A stretch of 21,600 nt of DNA from a virus. The position numbers and the translations under genes were made by a program. This document shows positions 8,174-16,043 of the stretch, in pieces. Numbering within the stretch: the first letter of the stretch is position 1; each line of letters opens with the position of its first letter. The stretch covers positions 1 to 21,600 of the IMG/VR virus record IMGVR_UViG_3300034280_000270, one strand, 5' to 3'. The notes below the pieces were generated by a model that was not told the origin of the DNA, did not search any database, and worked only from the letters and a program-made list of their open reading frames with translations.

Positions 8174-9517
8174 ATGGCCGACCAATCTCTCCAAGCATTT
8201 CAGCTAGGTGCAAACCTGTTCGACCGCGCGCAAACTCAGGCGCGGATGATGGAGCAGTTTCAGCAGCAGACTGCCGAGTCTTTGCTCCAGCGCCAAGGAA
8301 TGGAGCTTCAGAACAAGATTCGAGACATGACTCTTGCTGATGCGATTGGTGAACAGAAAGCACAGGTTGAGGAATTCAATGCGTTTTCTGACCTCAGCAA
8401 GCAGGTCGGAGACTATCTCGACAACCCTACTCCTGATTCCAAGTTTCCATTAATTCCAGCTTTCAAATCAAAGCAGTACCGCGTCGAAGCTGACCGGATG
8501 CTCAACAATTTGGAAAAGTACTCGCAAAGAGCGATGCTTTTGAAGGCTAGAGACAACGCGGCCAACAGTGCTGCCAGCAAGCAGGCTCAGCTTCTCAACA
8601 AGGCCGCTGAAATTGGCGCTGTTGTTCTTGATCAGAACGGAAATCCGCAGATTGACTGGAATGAGTACAATGCCAGAACTACCGCAAAATTTCAGGCAGA
8701 CATTGGAAGTAAACAAGCAACCGCACAAGCCACGCTTGATCGAGTCGGTATCGCACAAGCAAATCTTGAGCGTTTGATTGCAGAAGGTAAAAATCGTTCA
8801 GAGATTCAAAACGCTACGCTCGCTTTACGCGAGGAAATTGGCAGGGCGAATCTGGCTTTACGCGAAGAGCTTGGTCGTGGCCAACTTCAACAGGGCGAGC
8901 AGCGTTTGAAACTTAGCGAAGAGCTTGGTCGTGGTCGTCTTGCTCAGGGTGCTGAAAGAATCGACATAGCCCGTGAAAAGGCCGAGTCGGCAAAGACATC
9001 ATCGTTGAAGCCAACGAAGTTGGATCTTGATGAGCTTGAATTTTCTGAGGCGGTATTGAACGGAATCAAGCCGATGGAACCGTATCTGGCCGAGGATTTG
9101 TACGGTCCGACGTTCAATATAAGGGTCAAGGCTGGCGAGGCTATTGGATCGTTTGGACCAGAAAGACAAGTGAACCAACTTTACGAGAACATGAGCAGCG
9201 GTGCTATGTTTAAGCGAGGCGGCAAGTCTCTCACAAAGTCTGAGACGACGAGGATTACCTCTTCCATCGGCAAGCCGACAGACACAGGGTTTTCTGAACG
9301 AGTTCAAACCTTCAAGGAATTGACCGCTCGCTCGATCAAAGATCGTGTCGAGAAGCTGAGGATGCAGGGAATTGACAACAATCCTCAATACTCTGCTTAC
9401 ATCAACGAACTTGAAAGCAAGGCTGATGCAGTTCTCGGAATGCAAGAGCAACCTTCTGCCGCACAGCCTTCTGCAGGTGGAACTAAAATCGGTCGGTTTG
9501 ACGTTCAAGTTCGATAA
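8174..9517 (+). CDS. Putative internal virion protein, coiled-coil, Gln-rich
   Basis: This 447-residue protein starts at ATG 8174, 4 nt after the previous stop. The frame is open back to 8042, but that extension overlaps the previous gene's coding region and reads as cysteine/arginine-rich nonsense, so it was dropped. The N-terminus (FQLGANLFDRAQTQARMMEQFQ) and most of the body are long amphipathic helices. Around residues 217-265 is a degenerate tandem repeat with consensus LxLxEELGRGxLxQGxxR, repeated about three times. No enzyme motif is seen. Position as second of three helical genes suggests an ejection-core protein like T7 gp15, but sequence similarity is not evident. Confidence 0.6.
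   Translation: MADQSLQAFQLGANLFDRAQTQARMMEQFQQQTAESLLQRQGMELQNKIRDMTLADAIGEQKAQVEEFNAFSDLSKQVGDYLDNPTPDSKFPLIPAFKSKQYRVEADRMLNNLEKYSQRAMLLKARDNAANSAASKQAQLLNKAAEIGAVVLDQNGNPQIDWNEYNARTTAKFQADIGSKQATAQATLDRVGIAQANLERLIAEGKNRSEIQNATLALREEIGRANLALREELGRGQLQQGEQRLKLSEELGRGRLAQGAERIDIAREKAESAKTSSLKPTKLDLDELEFSEAVLNGIKPMEPYLAEDLYGPTFNIRVKAGEAIGSFGPERQVNQLYENMSSGAMFKRGGKSLTKSETTRITSSIGKPTDTGFSERVQTFKELTARSIKDRVEKLRMQGIDNNPQYSAYINELESKADAVLGMQEQPSAAQPSAGGTKIGRFDVQVR
8862..8934 (+). repeat. Short in-frame direct repeat inside the internal-virion gene
   Basis: The 19-mer GCGAAGAGCTTGGTCGTGG occurs at 8862-8880 and again at 8916-8934, exactly 54 nt (18 codons) apart. Both copies encode the EELGRG core of the coiled-coil repeat. 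A shorter repeat, GCTTTACGCGA, occurs at about 8822 and 8855. Exact nucleotide identity suggests recent in-frame duplication. Confidence 0.8.
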
Positions 9518-9522
9518 TCATC

Positions 9523-12500
9523 ATGCCTACCTACAGCGTAACTGATCCGTCCTCGGGAAGAACGATTGATCTTACCGGAGACAGCCCCCCTACCGAGCAG
9601 GAACTTGAGCAGGTGTTTGCCTCGGTGAACCAGCAGCCTGCTGCCGGGATGGCCGCACCGTCTGCTGCGCCGCAAACGGCAATGCTCGATGCTGGTTCTC
9701 CTCAGGCTTTGAATCAGGCTGTGGCAAAATCTGGAACGATTGGCCAGCAGCGGTTTCAATCTCAAGATCCGCTGGTTCAGCAGGCTGATTTTTACCTTGG
9801 AAGAGACAGCGCGCGTAAGTTTCAGAAGTTTGTTGCTGGCAATTACGAGCCTCTTACGGACGAAGACTTTACCGACAGAGAGCGACAATTCCTTGTAGAC
9901 TACGAGAACAAACGCGGAAGAAAAGTTCTTGGCGGTGCAATTAAATATGTTGGCCCATTAGCCGCTCAGTTCTTTCCTGGAGGACAGGTCATTGCCGGTG
10001 AAATGGCGTACCCAGCGATTGCAAACATCGTTGGCCAAATGGTTTCGCCTGATAATTTCAGCGTTTCTGAGGCTGCTGCTGAACTTGTCCCCGGTGTTTC
10101 TCTTTCCAAAAAAGCTGCTGCACCAGGACTTAAATCGTTCCTTACGACCGCAGAAACTGGCGTTGCTCAGCAATCTTCGCTTGGCAAGCAAGTCGCCAAA
10201 GAGTTTGGAGCTGGAGCCGGAACTTCGCTCGTCAAGTCTGGCATCGAAGCAATGGGCGGAGAGATTACTGGCGGCGATGTAATCCAGAATGCCATTGTTG
10301 GAGGACTTCTTTATCCGTCAATTTCGACTGGTGGACGAGCTTTGTCGGCAGCAGCCAAAGGACGGTTAAGTGCGTCCAAAATTGCTGGAGAATTCCAGCG
10401 TCCATTCACGCAGCAATTCCTTGCAGAACGGACTGCTGAGATTCAAAAGCGTCTTGGTGGAGGTGCAGGAATCGACCCTGCATTGTCCGATCAGTTGGCC
10501 AGCACTCTGTACTCGCCAGAGTTTTCAGGCACTGGCGCTGAGGCTGTCCAGAACTGGAATGACCGCATAAAACAGTTTATCGGTGAATCTGTTGTCAATG
10601 GAAGGCGCTCTGGACTTTCTGGAGACGAGCTTACTCAAGCAATTGTTGAGGAGCTAAAGCAGGTTTCTGGAAAGCCCGATGTTGACCCAAATCTGGTCGA
10701 TGTAATCGTCAGAAAATCGGATGAGCTGACAGAACAGGCCAAGAACAATGTCGATCAGTTTCTCAATTCCAAAAATTCCGAGTTGGTCGGACTTGCTCGA
10801 CGCGCTGAAGGTGAGCTTCAGCTTGAATCTCAGAATCTCAAAAATCAGATCCGTGATTTGACGGTTCAGAAGAACAACCTTCCCACAACCAACCAGGCTG
10901 AAAGAGAACAGCTTACCAATCAGATTGCCGAGAAAACCAGGCAGATCCAACAGATCGAAGAAGGTTTTGATTCTCGTTTTCCTGCTGGGAAACCAATTTC
11001 GGCATTCGAGGCTGGAACCGAAGTTGGAGATATTGGAAGAGAGGAAGCAAAAAAGTTTGATAAAGAACAAAAGGCTGGATTTGATAAAATCAGACCAGAC
11101 TTAAAGAAAATCGTTGTCGAGATAAATGAAGGAACGGCTGAAAAGCCGGAAATGGTAAAATACACACTTGAGGATTTGCGGCAAATTCGCTCGCAAATTT
11201 TTAGGTTGTTTGATTTTAACGCTGCCGTTCAAAAAGGTTATTTTGAAGATTGGAAAAAACTAAACAGAATTAACGATCAGATTACAGAGGCTTTTGATAA
11301 TTATCCCGACGTAAAAAAGGCGCTTGAAGCTCAGAACAAGCGATATGCAGAAGGCGTTAGTCGGTTCAAAGGTGCTTACGTTAACAAAATCCTAAGGGAA
11401 ATCGGGGAAGCTGGTGGTGCGCCTGAAATGGTATCCTCTTTGATTGGAGCAAGAGGTGGCACAGCTATGTCTGCACTCAAGGACATGGCGGGTGAACGCT
11501 GGACTTCCGAGGTTAAGCCGATCCTTTCGGATTACATTTACAACCAGATTCGCGGTGAAAAGCCGACTGACTTCCTCAACACGCTGATTGAAGCGAAGGG
11601 TGCGCGTGGAAAGCTCTCAAAGGAAGTTGCCAACGAATTCTTCCCGAGCATCGCAGAGATTCAGGATGTCGCTAAAACCTACAAATCGCTCATCGATGAG
11701 CAGGCTGAACTGACGGCAAATTCTAAAGAACTTAAGAAGCAACAGGATCAACTCATCAAAGATGTTGATGCCGGAATTTTAGGCTCAGAAAAACTGCTTG
11801 CTGCCAATGAAAAAGCAATAAAGGCAAACGAAGCGCAGCTTCAAAAAGTCCTGATAAACCAGAAAGATGACACCGCCAAGCGGCTTGCAGACCTCAAGGC
11901 TGCTGTTCTTGAAAACAAGAACATCCGTCTCGACGATGATGAGATTAAGACAATCTTGGCCAACCCTAACGCCAAGGACCTTGTCAAAAACCTGAGCGAC
12001 TACGTTTCTCAGGTGTCTCAGAAGCAGTCTGAATTTCAGCAAGCATTAGCTAGATCATTGAAGTCTGGAAAGCTTGAGACAACACCTACTCCTGGTGACA
12101 TCGTTGATTTCCTGAAGCAATCAACCGACACACTCTCATCTCGTAACCGTTCCATGAAGTTCATGGAAATCATCAATGCAAGTCGTCCAGAGCTTCAGGG
12201 TGATGTCCAAAACATCATTGTAGGAAGAATCGTTGAGGACGCCTTGTCGAAAGATGGAAAGATGATCGACGCCGCTAAGATGAAGCAGCTTGTCGCTGGC
12301 GGAACTTCTCCTGGTCCGTACAACGCGATGGTGACTGCTGCTTTTGGAAAAGACGGTGTCAGCAAAATTTCTAAGATTGCCGATCAGCTTTCCGATCTGA
12401 CGGCGGACAAGGAAACGATTCTTCAAAAGACCGTCTTGCCATTCATAGTTGGAAGCACGGTTGCCACCTATTTTGGCGGCGGACCTTTGACTGCCGTTGG

Positions 12501-12780
12501 GGCTGGAGGCCTTGCCATTTCTCAGCGTAAAGCTGCGATGTCTATTGCCAAGAATGTGGGTGCTGCAACCGTTGGAAAAATCCTGCTCAACCCCACATAC
12601 ATCAGCACTGTTTCGAAGCCAATCGATTCGCTGACTCAAACTCAGCTCGACACGTTTACTCGCCAGTGGCCGAAGATTTTGACGCTTGAATTCGAGCGGA
12701 TGAAGATGCACGACGAGAATCAGAAACTTGAAGAACGTCAGATGCGTGAATCGCAACGCCAAATGCGTCGCCGCGACTAA
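9523..12780 (+). CDS. Giant internal virion / ejection protein
   Basis: At 1085 residues this is the largest gene in the window. The N-terminus YSVTDPSSGRTIDLTGDSPP followed by TEQELEQVFA (residues 4-33) is a short module I associate with large phage internal proteins (VTDP-x-TGR-x-V-x-L-x-GDxPPTExELExIF). Hydrophobic, alanine/glycine-rich segments near 134-172 and 969-1002 (LPFIVGSTVATYFGGGPLTAV) could span membranes. Long charged coiled coils lie near 390-485 and 720-795. The stretch 11040-11340 is noticeably more A-rich than its surroundings. It is third in the ejection-type series, corresponding by position to T7 gp16, but no lysozyme or transglycosylase signature was seen. The stop shares one nucleotide with the next start. 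Confidence 0.65.
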   Translation: MPTYSVTDPSSGRTIDLTGDSPPTEQELEQVFASVNQQPAAGMAAPSAAPQTAMLDAGSPQALNQAVAKSGTIGQQRFQSQDPLVQQADFYLGRDSARKFQKFVAGNYEPLTDEDFTDRERQFLVDYENKRGRKVLGGAIKYVGPLAAQFFPGGQVIAGEMAYPAIANIVGQMVSPDNFSVSEAAAELVPGVSLSKKAAAPGLKSFLTTAETGVAQQSSLGKQVAKEFGAGAGTSLVKSGIEAMGGEITGGDVIQNAIVGGLLYPSISTGGRALSAAAKGRLSASKIAGEFQRPFTQQFLAERTAEIQKRLGGGAGIDPALSDQLASTLYSPEFSGTGAEAVQNWNDRIKQFIGESVVNGRRSGLSGDELTQAIVEELKQVSGKPDVDPNLVDVIVRKSDELTEQAKNNVDQFLNSKNSELVGLARRAEGELQLESQNLKNQIRDLTVQKNNLPTTNQAEREQLTNQIAEKTRQIQQIEEGFDSRFPAGKPISAFEAGTEVGDIGREEAKKFDKEQKAGFDKIRPDLKKIVVEINEGTAEKPEMVKYTLEDLRQIRSQIFRLFDFNAAVQKGYFEDWKKLNRINDQITEAFDNYPDVKKALEAQNKRYAEGVSRFKGAYVNKILREIGEAGGAPEMVSSLIGARGGTAMSALKDMAGERWTSEVKPILSDYIYNQIRGEKPTDFLNTLIEAKGARGKLSKEVANEFFPSIAEIQDVAKTYKSLIDEQAELTANSKELKKQQDQLIKDVDAGILGSEKLLAANEKAIKANEAQLQKVLINQKDDTAKRLADLKAAVLENKNIRLDDDEIKTILANPNAKDLVKNLSDYVSQVSQKQSEFQQALARSLKSGKLETTPTPGDIVDFLKQSTDTLSSRNRSMKFMEIINASRPELQGDVQNIIVGRIVEDALSKDGKMIDAAKMKQLVAGGTSPGPYNAMVTAAFGKDGVSKISKIADQLSDLTADKETILQKTVLPFIVGSTVATYFGGGPLTAVGAGGLAISQRKAAMSIAKNVGAATVGKILLNPTYISTVSKPIDSLTQTQLDTFTRQWPKILTLEFERMKMHDENQKLEERQMRESQRQMRRRD

Positions 12781-13091
12781 TGAAAACCTCCCTCTCCAAA
12801 AAAGGTAACACCTACAAGGGGCGTAAGGTGACGCTCAACAAGCCGTTCTACACGCCTGGTGAGCGGAAGAAGAGCGCGGTGTACGTCAAGAATCCGGCTG
12901 GCAAGGTTGTCATCGTCCGGTTCGGCGATCCGAACATGGAAATCAAACGCGACAATCCTGAGCGTCGTAAGAATTTCCGCGCGCGGCATAACTGCGCGAC
13001 GGCGAAGGACAAGACGACGCCTAAATTTTGGTCATGCGCCGCTTGGATTCTGGCGATTGTTCTGTCGGTTTTAACCTCAAACCCTATTTGA
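12780..13091 (+). CDS. Small basic phage protein with RHNC-x13-C motif
   Basis: This 103-residue protein contains a conserved-looking core: YKGRKVTLNKPFYTPGERKKSAVYVKN, then VVIVRFGDPNMEIKRDNPERR, then RARHNC and WSC separated so that the two cysteines are 13 residues apart (C72 and C86). I recognise this pattern from a small domain common in environmental phages (remembered as DUF6321; name unverified), also found near head-protease genes. Unlike the usual short ending, this copy continues with a hydrophobic tail AAWILAIVLSVLTS that could anchor in a membrane. The start ATG shares its A with the previous stop. Function unknown; a role in virion assembly is possible. Confidence 0.75.
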   Translation: MKTSLSKKGNTYKGRKVTLNKPFYTPGERKKSAVYVKNPAGKVVIVRFGDPNMEIKRDNPERRKNFRARHNCATAKDKTTPKFWSCAAWILAIVLSVLTSNPI

Positions 13092-13095
13092 ATTT

Positions 13096-13284
13096 ATGGA
13101 CAAGATGAAACTTGGTGGTGGTGGGCGTTACGAGAAGCTAATCAGCAGTCTTGAGAAGAAGGGTGTGAGAGAGCCTCGCGCTCTTGCGGCTTACATCGGA
13201 CGCAAGAAGCTCGGCAAGGCGAAGTTCCAATCGCTCGCTGCGAAAGGCCGTCGCCGCGCCATGCGCGAGAAGGCTAACGCTTAG
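13096..13284 (+). CDS. Small basic protein, LGGGGRYEKL...AAYIGRKKLG family
   Basis: This 62-residue, strongly basic protein has LGGGGRYEKLISSLEKKG (6-23) and ALAAYIGRKKLGKAKFQSLAAKGRR (29-53), a pattern I have seen in many small proteins of environmental phages, usually annotated as hypothetical. It lies 4 nt after the preceding small gene, and the two often appear to travel together. It is last on the plus strand, and its last 11 nt overlap the end of the convergent primase-helicase gene. High Lys/Arg content would allow DNA or RNA contact, but no function is known to me. Confidence 0.75.
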   Translation: MDKMKLGGGGRYEKLISSLEKKGVREPRALAAYIGRKKLGKAKFQSLAAKGRRRAMREKANA

Positions 13285-15112
13285 GATATCGTCCTTTGGA
13301 GTAGGGTTTCCTAGCCGACTCCTTATCGACGACGAACTTCTCAGGTTCTGCGTAGTTCCATGAGATGTCGCCGCCCGTGCCACGCTGGATCATAATTGAT
13401 CCGGTGACTTTTCCTTCCTTGTCAGTCATGCCGGAACGGTCGGCCCGTTTCGCCATGCCGAGCATGAACTTGCGCGGATTGTTGAAGCCAACCTCCTTCA
13501 TCACAATCACCTCGCGCGCCCAGTTCGTCAGATCCGACGATCCAAATCCTGAGTAGGCCAAATCTGCCACGCTCTCAGGCTTGTCGTCCTTGCCCTTCGG
13601 CTTTGGGAAGTGATGGACGAGTACCAGGACAACACCTGTCTCCATCATAATCGGCTGGAGAAGGTGTCGGGTGAAGTTCGCGCAGACCTCGATATCCGCA
13701 GGATTGCCACCCATGTAGGAGAGCAGCGGATCGATGTAAACCACGTCAGCCTTGGTCTTGCGAACGAGGCGGCGGAGCATTGTGGCGAAGTCTGTTCCGG
13801 TTCGGACCGTTTCACGGAAGAAGAGCATGTCAACGCTCCGCAATCCTCGCTCCCAGTTCTCCTTTCCAAACGTCATCTGAGCCGCCCCCTTGAGTGCGTC
13901 ATGCTGATCGGCGATGTCGTTTTCCGCCTGGATGTAAGCCACTTTTAACGCCCGGACGGGCTTTACGCCAAACCACGCTTCACCGGACGCCCACTTCATC
14001 CCCTGATACGCGGCCATCGAGCTTTTGCCGCAACCACTTTGGCCTACGAAGAGAAGCGATGAACCGCGACGTAGCCACCTGTCGCCGATCAGATTGTCAG
14101 GATCATTCTTCGGGTCGTACTCGATGATGCTATCGAGCGAGAACTCCTGAGGCATGTCCTGCGACTCCAGATAGTCCGTGAACGCATCCCAGTTCACGAC
14201 GCCCACATTGATGGCCAACAGCTTCTGCTCATTGCCATCGCGCATCACACCGGCTAACCGGCTGAACCTGCTCGCGTTCTTGTTCTTCGGATCGATGCCT
14301 AGAGCTTCTAACTGGCGATAGACGACATCACGACGCTCGTTCCATTCCTCCTTGTTCGCCGCATCGACTCGTACCCATCCATGCAAGCTCTTGCCGCCGG
14401 AATCGATGACGACGGACATCGGCAGCTTCGACTCCTTGAGGATCGTCCATTGCTCGTCCTTGGTCTTCTCGTCCATCTCGACCAGCACATGGCGGAATGC
14501 TGCCACGCCGGAATCAGAACCACTCTCATCGAAGCACGGATTGACGCGGACGTATGCGCCACGGCTGTCAGGACCGTTCCACATGGCGCTGATGGGCGGC
14601 GTGAAATGGTTCTTAATCCATTCGTCGCGCTTGAGGAATGTACCCTTGGAGTTTGGCCGAGTCCGACCTTCGTCGTCGCTTACGATGTCATTGCAGATGC
14701 AGACAACTTCATCCGGCTCGAAGCAGGCTTTTAAGAAATCTATGGTTGAAAATCGAAAGTCCGATTGCGGAATTGCTTGGATCTTTCGTACCACGAACTT
14801 GCCGGTGGGTGATACTGGAGTTCCGCCCTGCCCCATGCCGGAATTCGATTCGAGAAGCCATCCACGCGGCTTGTCGTGCGGAACCTTGGATGCCTGATCG
14901 AGCTTATGCGCCAATTCGTTCGGCTTCCACGGTGGGAGGCATTTCGCGTTGTACTCGTGCAGGAGCGTCTCAGCATCCCCCGCATTCAGCTCGAAACCGT
15001 GTATGAGCGCGGTTGCTACTGCGAAGGTTGCGTTATGACCGCCTTGTCCGCTGACGGCTCCTGGCGTGTTTCTAATCCACGCACGCGCACGGTCGATCTT
15101 TGATTGATTCAT
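13274..15112 (-). CDS. Primase-helicase (AEP-type primase plus RecA-like ATPase)
   Basis: This 612-residue replication protein has three regions. Residues 8-76 form an accessory helical domain (GAVSGQGGHNATF ... PPWKPNELAHKLDQA), like PriCT-type domains in planctomycete-type proteins. Residues 205-300 look like an archaeo-eukaryotic primase core: VEMDE (211-215) as hhDxE, SGGKSLHGWV (238-247) as sxH, and SRFSRLAGVMR (281-291). Residues 350-560 are a RecA/RepA-like helicase (AAA_25 type) with Walker A GQSGCGKSS (357-365), Walker B VVYID (457-461) and LVLVHHFPKP. It would prime and unwind at the fork. The start overlaps the upstream stop as ATGA with GGA 5 nt before it. It ends the minus-strand operon and converges with the structural block. 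No DNA polymerase was found here. Confidence 0.85.
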   Translation of the reverse strand: MNQSKIDRARAWIRNTPGAVSGQGGHNATFAVATALIHGFELNAGDAETLLHEYNAKCLPPWKPNELAHKLDQASKVPHDKPRGWLLESNSGMGQGGTPVSPTGKFVVRKIQAIPQSDFRFSTIDFLKACFEPDEVVCICNDIVSDDEGRTRPNSKGTFLKRDEWIKNHFTPPISAMWNGPDSRGAYVRVNPCFDESGSDSGVAAFRHVLVEMDEKTKDEQWTILKESKLPMSVVIDSGGKSLHGWVRVDAANKEEWNERRDVVYRQLEALGIDPKNKNASRFSRLAGVMRDGNEQKLLAINVGVVNWDAFTDYLESQDMPQEFSLDSIIEYDPKNDPDNLIGDRWLRRGSSLLFVGQSGCGKSSMAAYQGMKWASGEAWFGVKPVRALKVAYIQAENDIADQHDALKGAAQMTFGKENWERGLRSVDMLFFRETVRTGTDFATMLRRLVRKTKADVVYIDPLLSYMGGNPADIEVCANFTRHLLQPIMMETGVVLVLVHHFPKPKGKDDKPESVADLAYSGFGSSDLTNWAREVIVMKEVGFNNPRKFMLGMAKRADRSGMTDKEGKVTGSIMIQRGTGGDISWNYAEPEKFVVDKESARKPYSKGRYPKR

Positions 15113-15333
15113 TCGATTCCAAGTTGTTTTCTCGCTAATTCCCCACTTTGGCCAAGATCAGTCTTGGCTATCTCGCGAAGAACAGAATTTGATTTCTCTA
15201 ATTTCTGAAAAAGGAGAGCAAGCTCTTTGGGAGTCATCAGGTACTTGCTCCAATGCTGGATGGCGATGGAGCGTGACTGAAACTTCGCAAAGAGCTGCTC
15301 TTGTGCGGCGATGTATAGGTTAGGGCTTCGCAT
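15109..15333 (-). CDS. Small hypothetical protein (74 aa)
   Basis: A 74-residue helical protein that I do not recognise. It has AQEQLFAKFQSRSIAIQHWSKY-type amphipathic helices followed by TPKELALLFQKLEKSNSVLREIAK. Its start overlaps the upstream gene by 14 nt and its stop overlaps the primase-helicase start as ATGA, so it is very likely translated. The place directly upstream of the primase suggests a replication accessory, but nothing in the sequence shows this. Confidence 0.65.
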   Translation of the reverse strand: MRSPNLYIAAQEQLFAKFQSRSIAIQHWSKYLMTPKELALLFQKLEKSNSVLREIAKTDLGQSGELARKQLGIE

Positions 15334-15505
15334 CGACCAGAACGAACTTGGCCTTGAATTCGGCTTTGGTTCGAACGTAGACCTTGCTCTTGCCTTCTCG
15401 CATGTAGGCCACGCCTGCCCACTTGGTTTCTCCGATCCGTATCTCTACGTCGTCGGAGAGGAGTTCAACCTCCACTGAGTTTTTTGCGGAGTTCCTGTAT
15501 TTCAT
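15320..15505 (-). CDS. Small hypothetical beta-rich protein (61 aa)
   Basis: From ATG 15505 this gives 61 residues, with strand-like segments VEVELLSDDVEIRIG, KWAGVAYMREG and SKVYVRTKAEFKAKFVLVD, consistent with a small beta-barrel or SH3-like fold. The frame extends to ATG 15556, which would add 17 residues overlapping the upstream gene by 92 nt instead of 41; neither start has a good ribosome site. It overlaps the downstream gene by 14 nt. The family is unrecognised; a loose likeness to DUF1653-type domains is too weak to use. Confidence 0.6.
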   Translation of the reverse strand: MKYRNSAKNSVEVELLSDDVEIRIGETKWAGVAYMREGKSKVYVRTKAEFKAKFVLVDAKP

Positions 15506-15659
15506 CGTCTGAAGCGTCGTCGAGATGTCCTGATCCACTGCAATGCCAAGCGTCATCAGATTTTGGTTTGGGCTTAGTCATCCAGCCGCGAAGAATGGCA
15601 TACTCGATCAGCCGAGGCGCTTCCTTCAACAGTTGTTCTCGCGTAATTTCAGATTTCAT
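15465..15659 (-). CDS. Small acidic hypothetical protein (64 aa)
   Basis: From ATG 15659 the product has 64 residues, starting MKSEITREQLLKEAPRLIEYAILRGWM and ending in an acidic stretch DDASDDEIQELRKKLSGG. I chose this start because it overlaps the preceding gene by only 11 nt. The frame also offers ATG 15725 and GTG 15737, which would overlap the upstream coding region by nearly 90 nt. The N-terminal helix could be a small protein-protein interaction or DNA-mimic element given its charge, but this is speculation. No family recognised. Confidence 0.55.
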   Translation of the reverse strand: MKSEITREQLLKEAPRLIEYAILRGWMTKPKPKSDDAWHCSGSGHLDDASDDEIQELRKKLSGG

Positions 15660-15846
15660 CAGGGTCAATTCGTTTGCCACGTCGTCCGTTTGGCCGTCGC
15701 ATTCCAAGTTCGTTTCCAAGTTCATTGGAAAATCCACGTCGAACCAGCCATTCCTTGTACTTCTTGTCGATGTAGGCGAAGTCTATTCTTGGCGTGGATT
15801 CATCTGCGTCTGCCACTCGGATTGTCTGTTGTTTAATTGCGCTCAT
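15649..15846 (-). CDS. Small hypothetical protein (65 aa)
   Basis: This 65-residue protein starts MSAIKQQTIRVADADESTPR, has an aromatic helix IDFAYIDKKYKEWLVRRGF, and finishes with a basic tail MRRPNGRRGKRIDPDEI. Its ATG shares one nucleotide with the stop of the upstream cysteine-rich gene (TAATG), which supports coupled translation. No ribosome-binding site is visible. Family and function are unknown. Confidence 0.6.
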   Translation of the reverse strand: MSAIKQQTIRVADADESTPRIDFAYIDKKYKEWLVRRGFSNELGNELGMRRPNGRRGKRIDPDEI

Positions 15847-16043
15847 TATTTGTATGTCTCGGTTGTGTGTTTGTAGTGTCTCTCAGCTTGGGTGCAGTTG
15901 TAGCAGAGGTCATGTCCTCCGTAGCATCCGCACCCCAAAGATTTGAATAAGGTCTTGGCCAACCATTGGTACTCTGCGATGGCCGCTCGAAGCGTATCAA
16001 CGTCCGTCTCCTCTGCGAGAGGTTTCAGGTTATTCTCGCTCAT
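15846..16043 (-). CDS. Small Cys-rich hypothetical protein (65 aa)
   Basis: From ATG 16043 the product has 65 residues: an acidic helix (SENNLKPLAEETDVDTLRAAI), an aromatic helix (AEYQWLAKTLFKSL), then GCGCYGGHDLCYNC, which could hold a zinc ion, and a short basic end. The frame is open to 16178, but the extension covers a better gene in another frame, and ATG 16043 makes an exact ATGA overlap with the stop of that gene. The Cys cluster recalls the GCGCGCGG-PCRAC motif of the gene at the right edge. Function unknown. Confidence 0.6.
   Translation of the reverse strand: MSENNLKPLAEETDVDTLRAAIAEYQWLAKTLFKSLGCGCYGGHDLCYNCTQAERHYKHTTETYK

Noticed and set aside
8816-8960. Repeats as a CRISPR array or phage origin iterons
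   Set aside because: There are only two or three in-frame coding copies at codon-multiple spacing, with no spacers and no AT-rich origin features.
12136-12762. Long minus-strand open frame (208 aa) opposite the giant ejection-type gene
   Set aside because: It is an antisense shadow of a well-supported plus-strand gene, with no motif, no ribosome site and wrong-direction context.
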